Position numbers and translations under genes: made by a program
The notes under the pieces: model-generated
Told to the model about the DNA's origin: nothing
Database searches by the model: none
What the model saw: the letters and a program-made list of their open reading frames with translations, nothing else
Source of the DNA: Rhyzopertha dominica
Taxonomy: Eukaryota; Arthropoda; Insecta; Coleoptera; Bostrichidae
DNA length: 64,000 nt
Assembly: GCA_025024175.1 (NCBI GenBank)
Contig: QCXZ01000041.1
Coordinates: 10,163,786 to 10,227,785, forward strand
Reading direction: 5' to 3'
In this document: positions 56,331-64,000 of the stretch, piece by piece
Layout: each line of letters opens with the position of its first letter
How positions within the stretch are numbered: position 1 is the stretch's first letter

Positions 56331-56536
56331 TGTTAGGAATTACATCCAAACCCAATGTACTGCATGCATGTTTATAAAGAAAAGCAATAAAAAATTAAAA
56401 TACTATTTATTTAATATTAGTCAAGTTAGAGTTGTAATAAAGGGAATAAAAAGGAGCTAAAGCGAAACAATCCACTTCATCATTATTACTAGTGGAAAAC
56501 ATATTTGGTATATCAAACGTGAATCCCAACCCTACA
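56331..56536 (+). repeat. Probable BEL/Pao 3' LTR
   Basis: It begins TGTTAGGAATTACATCC right after a polypurine tract (AAAGGGGGGCGGTA, 56317-56330) and contains AATAAA near 56443. A plausible TG...CA end is CCCTACA at 56536. No matching 5' LTR is in the window, so the end is uncertain. Confidence 0.6.
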
Positions 56537-58039
56537 TTCGCTTGTGACTGATGGAATTCTCAAGTTCAAAGCATAGTCAACTTGCTTTTAGATGTTGTCA
56601 TATGCTTTTGCTAAAATCGTCAGGTAATAGTTGCTGACGTAATCAATTATAAAAAGGGCTAATTTTATGTTTATCGAGCTAATCGTCTATTTTGCACTAT
56701 ATTGTGTTTCCATAACAATCTTTCGCGTTTTCAGTATCGTTTGATCTTCAATAATATTCTTGCACTAAAGTAAAGTATTTTTGGTGATGGAGGGTGGTAT
56801 TTTTTGGAAACGCATTTGAATAAATTTCTGCTAGAAAAGTCATGCACATTATGAGGTCAAGAACTTTAGTTACTTTAGGATTTTTATACGGCTTAATATA
56901 TTTAGAATCGTCTAAGCATTTTTTATAAAATAAAAAATTAAAATGTACAAATTGAAAAAATCCTAGGCAACGTTTTAAGCGTTGTTTAGATTGAGGATTA
57001 TGTTACTTAGATCAGCAATTACTGATAAGATTACCACCGTGAGACAGCATATTATCAGTGTGAGGCGGTGATTGATAAAGCTCTCGTTATAAATCGTATG
57101 TTTTACCATGACATTTCACTTAAGGTGTATAATTAATATAGCATGAGACACCGGAAATGTTGAATTTTTATAAGCTGCCCTATCAAAAGATCTTATAATT
57201 TTGATAACCTACAAGTGGTGTCACCCATTAGCGACTGGAACTACCGATACCATAAGTACAAATCAATACACAAGTTGTTTTCGTAGAAACTATCATCACG
57301 CCACTCAACATATGGCATTATAATTCACGATAATGGCATTTAGTTTACTCTAGTGGTATTGATCATGACCTTAAGATATAATATAATTCTTTTATTTCAA
57401 GTATCCTTTGCTTTCCAGCATTGGCTGCAGTTTACACTTCTCTAGGCTAATTGCGATTATGCTAAAATAAGCCTCTTCATTTTGGAACAGTTATCTACTT
57501 CCGGAAATTAAATAAGTCATGGCAGTAGACAAACACTTGATTTTAATGAATAATAACCACAATTTTATCTGCTTTTTTAGAATTCGTTCGAGATTAGTTG
57601 TTGTTTTCATAAGCACACTAAGTACATTTTATGCCGATTTAATATACTGTCTTTATCTATACGTTAAAATCACTGAGTGATTAAACTATAGCATCGTACG
57701 ATCAGCCCACGTATAAAGTTCATGTGCCTAAAGACAGATGTAAGCCTGAAAACAAGCATATAAGAAATTTAAATATGGGTAATTGTAGAGCATTTAACAT
57801 ATCGGTATCATTCCTATTGGTACTAAATGTACCTTATTCTTATGTGGTCCTTTAAAAGCTCCGTATTTGATTGCTTCTGGATTAGAAAAAATTCTGAAAG
57901 CAAAAAAGTTAAGATGAACATGTTTGCGATGTAATGGGGTAAATTGAACCCTCCCTGATTACCAACTCAGTAGATATGATACATGAGAATAAAATAACTT
58001 CGTACTTAAAACTCGTATTGGTGGTGCTCCATTATAAGT
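56537..58039. other. AT-rich region without recognised gene
   Basis: No exons, RNA genes or element ends were recognised on either strand. Confidence 0.4.
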
Positions 58040-58765
58040 TGTTACCACGATGATAGATATATATATATATCTAGCGATGTCGGTCGTCTTTTACCTCTGT
58101 CTGCGAGGCATAGCTTGACAATTAACACAACTAAATCCAATCTAATTTTATTTGGAAGGTGGTTAGAAACTTAGGACTTTATATGGACGGAATCTCTGGT
58201 TTAGAGAGCATATGAGTAAATGTATTAGTAAAGCTTTTGGGAATGTGTAAATACTGTATTCGAATCGTCACATTAGGTGTTAACTTAAGGTTATTGTTGT
58301 GTGATGCACTGGTGCTTTCTCATTTTATTTTTTGTGATTCTGTTCACAGTCTGTGTCTGGATCAAGTTTTCTGCAAAAATCTACAGCGCGCACAGAACTC
58401 GTGCCTTAGATTTGTTTATGGCACTCGGCGAAATTCTATAGAATTACGTATAAACTGAAGGATGCTCGTTGGTTGAACATGGAACGTCGTCGTTACTTTC
58501 ATTCAGTAGCCTTATATCATAATATAGTTTTATACAAAATGCCTCAGTACTTATACAAATTAGTAACTTTTAGAACGGACGTGCATCATGTCAACATCAG
58601 GAGGAAAAGTATTATTACCGTCCGTTAGCACAAAAGCGCTTTTTTCCAACGAAGCTTCTCTTGCAACATTCCCAAGTTTTATAATAATTTAGAAACGCGT
58701 TTCAAATTAATGTCCCCGATTAACATAAAGAAGAAGTTGCGTTAATTTTTGCTTGAAAAGGTGTA
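58040..58765 (+). pseudogene. LINE (Jockey/CR1-type) ORF2 C-terminal fragment
   Basis: Plus-strand readings in order: SLTINTTKSNLILFG, RLLLCDALVLSHFIFCDSVH, LQRAQNSCLRFVYGTRR, then ARWLNMERRRYFHSVALYHN and MPQYLYKLVTFRT. These are the post-RT thumb and tail of LINE ORF2 proteins (N--KS--M-FG, L--SH--YCD-V, LQ--QN---R-I, W----RR--H---L-------P-YL). Stops and frame changes throughout. A hydrophobic, unrelated frame follows at 58778-59047, probably 3' UTR by chance. Confidence 0.75.
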
Positions 58766-59011
58766 ACCGGAGCGAACATGAGTATGCATAACTTTGGTAT
58801 TCTGGTGCTGCCGGCGACAGATCTGTTCCTTGTGGGGTCGCTTGTCGCATTACCCCCGTTTGCTGTATTTTTCTCTTCTGTTTTCTTCTTTCTTCTCACT
58901 TCTTCGCTGTCTTATTTGTTGCATGATATTTCCTTTACCATTGTGTATTCCGTATCCTCTATTGTTGCCTCTTTAATTTTTCAGTCTATATTTGTAAATT
59001 TAGCTGACGTA

Positions 59012-61295
59012 CACTGGACTTCAAAAGGATTGACTGGTACACCGTAGTGATGGGCAGGGCCTCACCGCCTGACATCTTTTAGACCCACGGGTCTAGTGGT
59101 GCGGTTTGTATTTATCATTTTGCTTACCTACATCTTAGAGACAAAGCGATGATCGGAAGTTTATATTTTCAGCTGATGTCCAAGCTTCCGAAACTTCTAC
59201 TAGTGGTGATTAAACTATGTTCAACAAACATTTGCTAGTATGCCACTAATATAAGAATTAGTTGTTTTTAAAATTAAAAGCAAAACGATACTAAAATGCT
59301 TTAACAACTTTTATACAGTCAGTTAAACCCAATTACCTATATTTAATTATAGAAAATGGCTAAAGAGGTAAAATGAGGGCTCAAATGTTAAATACTCATA
59401 ATAATAAACGATTCCACCGATGATGATGATGATGCACCCCACCGGAGTTGCGTCCAGTTGCAGAATCCGTGCTTTAATGTAGTTAACTAAAACACGGATT
59501 TTTATCAAAATCCATGTTGTAATACACTCATTAAATTATGTTACAGAATTTAACTTTGCTTGTTAACACATTTACATTAACTTTTCTTTTAGGTGGATTT
59601 CTAATGACAGGTTCACTAGTTTTACTTGCAATGTATCCGTATCGAGTAACAGTAGATTTTCGCTGACATTTTAGATGAAACTCATGTCAAATTATTTTTT
59701 AATTCTGCATAATTTTGGTTTCTTACAAGTTATAGGTGGCGATAGTGGATAAAATGTTGTATTGCATTTATATATTAATATTTTTTTATCCGTTTAAAAG
59801 AATTAGGCACTCTTTGTGCTGATAAAATACAATAGATAACTTTTCATAAAATACAAATCTTCCAAATATATGCAATTTTGTGGAAATTTATTACGAAAGC
59901 TGAGATGGAATATGTTTGTTAGTCAATTATTATTATTATTATTTGTTACTCTTTTACATAGAACTATTAACTTTATAATTTAAATAACCGCATGAATTCG
60001 GCGAAATACGGTTTAATGTTTTCGTCCTCACCTCTGGAATTTACAAACTTCCACTTCCATTGATAAGTAAACCATTTCATTACCTAATAGGGACAGATAC
60101 AAGCAACTAAAGTGGAACCTGCCTGGGATTTCCCAAATTTAGATACCAGGTACTTTCTAAGAGGATTTAATATCTTACCATTTACCTAACCGTCTGTCCG
60201 TCGGAAAACTATCTATAAAGGGGAATATTTAAAGATTTAATCATTTTATCAGTAATTCTCGTTCGATCCCAGTTTGAAAACTATAATAAGTTATTTACGA
60301 CTGAGCAAGATACTAAAAAACATTTTAAAAAGTGTGAAACTGCAAGTAGAAAAATATTTTAAATACATAAGGCTCCACAAAACTTCTTGACTTCTATTTC
60401 GTGAAAGCATCAGATTAAACAAACACACCTAAACTATTTTCACGAAAAAGCATTATTTTGGGGAAGAATTTTTACTGGTATATAACAATCTTGCTAAGAT
60501 TCTACTATTTTCTGCAAATTAAGAACTTCAAGCGTTTCTTAATTAACGGAAATTTATTAAATGATAATCAGTTGTTTGAATCATTATTTACTCATGGATA
60601 TTTGTATTTCTTTTTTGTGGAAGCTTCTATTTATTTAAACATTAACGATTAATCGTCAATTAGAATAAATCGATTTTATTGTTTGAATCGAACACGTGAC
60701 AATAATAATTAATTATAAAATACAATAAATTTAACAATTACTATATTGTAGTAAATATTTAATTTCAAAAACTACAGTAAGGACCAGTTTGCAGAAAGTG
60801 ACTCGACTTTTATTGCGATGAATTAATTTCTTGATTAAGTGTCAACTTTAAGTAGTCAAATTTTAAAAAATCAAACTGAAAGTTTAAACTTTCGGTTATC
60901 CTTTTGTGACATTTCAAGTAGCTAAGCAAAATTAGAAACGATAACCTCACCGCTAGACCCTTCCACAAATTGGAAGTCAAAAAATTGACTATTTTTTGAT
61001 GTTATCGCAATACATTGGAAATTCCTCTTAATTTTAAAAACAGCTAGATCATCTATACTAGCAAATGTTTGTTGATAATAATTTAATCTATTACCACTAG
61101 AAAAAGTTGGGAAACTTGGACATCAGTTGAAAATTTAAACTTCCGATCATCGCTTTCTCGCCTAAGACGTAGGTAAGTAAAATTAAAAATACGAACCGCA
61201 CTACTAGACCCTTGGGTGTTAATCTATACAGGGGTCAAGCGGTTAGGCCCCGCCCATCACTCCGGGGTACTAGTCAATACTTTTGAAGCTCAGTG
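59012..61295. mobile_element. Long-TIR DNA element with TA target duplication
   Basis: The left end CACTGGACTTCAAAAG and right end CTTTTGAAGCTCAGTG are inverted, flanked by TA (59010-59011, 61296-61297). Similarity continues inward for about 260 bases (59012-59270 against 61040-61295), including GATCGGAAGTTTA and CAACAAACATTTGCTAGTAT. A third, more diverged copy of part of the TIR lies at about 60873-60965 in direct orientation to the right TIR. The 1.7-kb interior has no transposase motif. TA duplication and size suggest the Tc1/mariner superfamily. Two stretches (GAT)n near 59420 and ATT near 59930 are simple repeats. Confidence 0.75.
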
Positions 61296-61297
61296 TA

Positions 61298-63198
61298 CAT
61301 AAATATTTACTTACCTTATATATCCCGGGAACGGGCGGAGTAGCAGAAGTACCGTCATTTTTATGCTACCTTTTCCGAGTCACGTTTCCCCGCGCTGAGA
61401 ATAAAATTATTATTATTTTTATTATTGTATTGTGAATATTATACAGTCCCCCTTGGTCCCGAATTTGGCTATAGCAAAACCTTTAGGCTTTTTAAATACA
61501 GAGGAAGCGACAGCAGTTAAAAAGAATCGCCAGAAAATTGCCCTTTTCTTCCAATTTACTTTCAAGACTAACAAAAGCCTACCATTCAGTAGGACGTCAA
61601 CACGTCCTCGCTGGCAGCTGCGCTAGTGATTTAAAGCTGAGCGGCCCAACTTCGAGAAGCCCTTCGTTACCGGAGCTTAATTGAAATATATGGCAGAGAG
61701 AGCGACACAATTACTTATACTGCGAATTCCATTGCAAATAACTTTTTGGGGATTTAAGCCCGGATGCTCCTAATTTAGAGTATTAGGTGGGCCAGAAACA
61801 GTACCATATTGAATCTAATTAGGCAAGTATCCCCGTAATCGATTCCCTCGTTATCGTCCAGGGCCGGTCGTTAGCAGAGGTCTAGGGAAACGTTCGTTAG
61901 TTAACAGCTCCGGCTGTAAGGCTTTGTCGTAGCTGCTGTCAGGACGACTGTAACAATGAGGGGTTCCGAATGTTATCGACAGAGCTCATTCACTGATGGA
62001 ACTTCCTCCGGGGACTTCCTCTTTTGTACCGGACGCAACGTGTGATGGTCCAGTCAAGAGCTGCTGCTAATTGCGAAGATGGACAGATGTGTGAACATGT
62101 TGGCTTAATGCACCCTCGTATTTGAAAATTCATTTGGATTGGTCAGGTTAGTGGATGTCAGCAGACAGTGCGGGGCATTTTTCACCTAAAACTAAAAGTT
62201 TCTTAATAATCCATTATAGACAAATAAACTATATTGTTGGGTAAAACCACGATACACTTATATACGGTATGCTATTGCGCATGAGAACGCTGTCTCTCTC
62301 ACCGACTGCGACGTCACGTTCCAGGACACGCTGTAACCGCAAAAGAAGGAAAAAAGGAAAATAGTTAACCGACTAAATAAGGGTAGGCCAGCCAGACCAG
62401 TAGAGCCATCAGAGGTAACAGAAAAAATAATTAAAAATAATCTAGAGGCGCCAGGTAATTGTAACGCCACCCTTATAACGCTAAAATTGCTCTTAATTAC
62501 CAAAAAGACAGTAAGCGGTAGTCGGAAAATTTCTAGGAGGGATAATTAAATATTTTTATTAACAAAATAGATTGCCAAAAAACAAGAACAGGAAATAATT
62601 GTAGCAAATACCTCAATCAGTAATAAGACAAAGAATGGCTTTCATGTATGCGCATACACTTATAAAATTTTGTTACAATAATTATTAGATTGTTAGCACT
62701 ATTAATGTTAGACTGTCAGGTTCAATTTGCGGTTTGAATTTCTTAAAAAAAGATCTAACTCTACTCTTATCTGTCTCTCTCCTCGGTCGGTGGTGAGGGT
62801 GGCTGTTCGTGCTCCCAACGGGAACAGCAAGGGTGTACTGCCTCAAGGTTGGGTAGATGGTTTCCCTTCGCCCCCACAGGATGGCAAGGAGGAAAACACA
62901 AAGAAGAAGAGGGATGTAAGGAAAAAGAGGCCTAAAATAAATAGTAGAAAGAAAAAAATACAATTTGGTTGGATGCAGAAGATTTCAAAATACATACCAA
63001 AGATGTTGTGTGGCCTCTTGCTTGAAACTTGGTAGTTCTACTGACTAATCCACAAAATATGGAACTTCTGACACGAAGTACCCAGAAGATCCCTATCAAT
63101 ATTTTTAGAGCTTGAATATACTCAACTTAACTAGGCGTTCCTTAATGGCAAACGGCAACACCTCAGAAGTCTTGCAGTGAAACTCCAAAGTTTAAGAA
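61298..63198. other. Region without confirmed gene
   Basis: 61600-62160 is less AT-rich than average and has no long frame or repeat end. It could be conserved non-coding or old repeat sequence. A plus frame at 62727-63035 (FEFLKKRSNSTLICLSPRSV, Lys-rich end) and a minus frame at 62258-62503 are of no known family. Confidence 0.35.
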
Positions 63199-63938
63199 TG
63201 GGGTATAAGACAACTATTGAAACTGAACAAGACAATCACTTACAATGTTTCTATTTTGCTCTACTATCCTAATACAACCATCAGTTATTTAAAAAAATTG
63301 CATACGAATAGTTTATAACAATTACAAATCTGAAGGGTCCGTTCGTCCTGGTTTCAATGACTTGCTGAATTTGCGCTTCTTTCCAGCCAATCGGATTCAG
63401 TCTGTTGCACACTTGGCATCATTGTATGTCCTTGTCAAGTTTATTTACATGATCATATGTTTATGTAAACATAACCTAAACTAATGGGTACTTTAGAGTT
63501 GTCGAAAACTGGGTGTATTAATACCATTTCTCAGTTTGTAGGCAAAATATCATCAGGAAGCATAAAGACTGATTCGAGCAGCTTATCGCGTATTGATCAC
63601 AACATCAAATAACAAATAGCAAAACCTGCGAGTACTATACATAACCAAACACAAACACGTGCACTTTCGTCTTTCACTGTCATGCTGTTATTTGTCATTG
63701 GTTACGGGCATATCCGTCAGCTGATTGCCTTTCTCTGTTGTCAAACGTTCGACCAGTACATACGTCATGATGACGTATGTACTGGCCGCGTTTAAAAAGG
63801 GGCGTTGTCTCCCGCCAATTTACAATAATTTTTTTAGGGCATTAAAACTCCACAGACGAAAGAAATATTTTGGAATTAGCATTAGCATACCTTTAGCTTC
63901 ACAAAACATATTTTTCCAGAAAAGTGTCTTATACCCCA
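63199..63938. mobile_element. 740-bp TIR element, copy 2
   Basis: Second copy of the element at 30247-30984, same orientation, with the same 14-bp terminal inverted repeat TGGGGTATAAGACA and the same palindrome (63753-63785). Differences are scattered substitutions and one or two single-base indels. The internal 80-codon frame starting at 63725 is kept. Confidence 0.85.
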
Positions 63939-64000
63939 TTGGGAGAGATATCTTCTTTTATTGACAATTTTTTTAAAATTTTTACAAATGACATTACTCC
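63939..64000. other. Window end
   Basis: Unique AT-rich sequence after the TIR element; nothing recognised. Confidence 0.4.

Noticed and set aside
58778..59047. Hydrophobic 89-codon frame resembling a membrane protein
   Set aside because: It lies directly after a LINE C-terminus and runs into the start of the long-TIR element; hydrophobicity follows from T-rich sequence.

Overview
This is nuclear DNA of an insect. It is AT-rich, has spliced genes with GT-AG introns, and carries insect orthologues: a Beadex/dLMO LIM-only gene and a calumenin/supercoiling-factor gene. Transposable elements of many classes fill most of the rest. A beetle or similar insect fits the repeat mix (Penelope-like, Dong/R4-like, BEL/Pao, copia, Tc1), but the sequence does not fix the order. 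Scattered N calls lie mostly in repeats, so some breaks may be assembly or polymorphism artefacts.

Host genes. (1) 2712-11922, + strand: the last three coding exons of Beadex/LMO. LIM domain 2 is split over exons 2712-2837 and 4277-4418, and 11743-11922 encodes a 59-residue tail; the LIM1 exon(s) lie outside the window. Its introns hold a hAT-like element, a Tc1/mariner relic and a Penelope-like relic split by a fold-back Tc1 element. (2) 26225-27615, - strand: a complete two-exon calumenin-type ER calcium-binding protein (319 aa, six EF-hand positions, C-terminal HDEF) with a probable 5' UTR exon. (3) 35396-36937, - strand: a two-exon secreted repeat protein, about 494 aa, extremely rich in Trp, Asn and Thr, with its own TATA box. 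I do not recognise the family. (4) 50618-51108, + strand: a compact one-exon gene for a 91-residue secreted four-cysteine peptide, with TATA box, initiator and polyadenylation signal.

Mobile elements. A copia element (15126-23022, - strand, 5-bp target duplication) is interrupted in gag by an internally deleted gypsy-like element (19287-22619, 4-bp duplication). A 3.96-kb LTR element without recognisable coding content (38293-42251) sits inside a LINE relic. BEL/Pao (55150-56536), Penelope-like (48150-49700), Dong/R4-like (53190-53960), several Jockey/CR1-type LINE fragments, a pogo/Tigger fragment, a hAT-like MITE, a long-TIR element with TA duplications (59012-61295) and two copies of a 740-bp TIR element (30247-30984, 63199-63938) fill most of the remainder.

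The best candidates for something undescribed are the Trp/Asn-rich sequon array protein, the four-cysteine peptide, the fold-back Tc1 element, and the repeated 740-bp element with a 33-bp palindrome. No operon-like or CRISPR-like system is expected or seen. Stretches without a gene are listed as separate entries.
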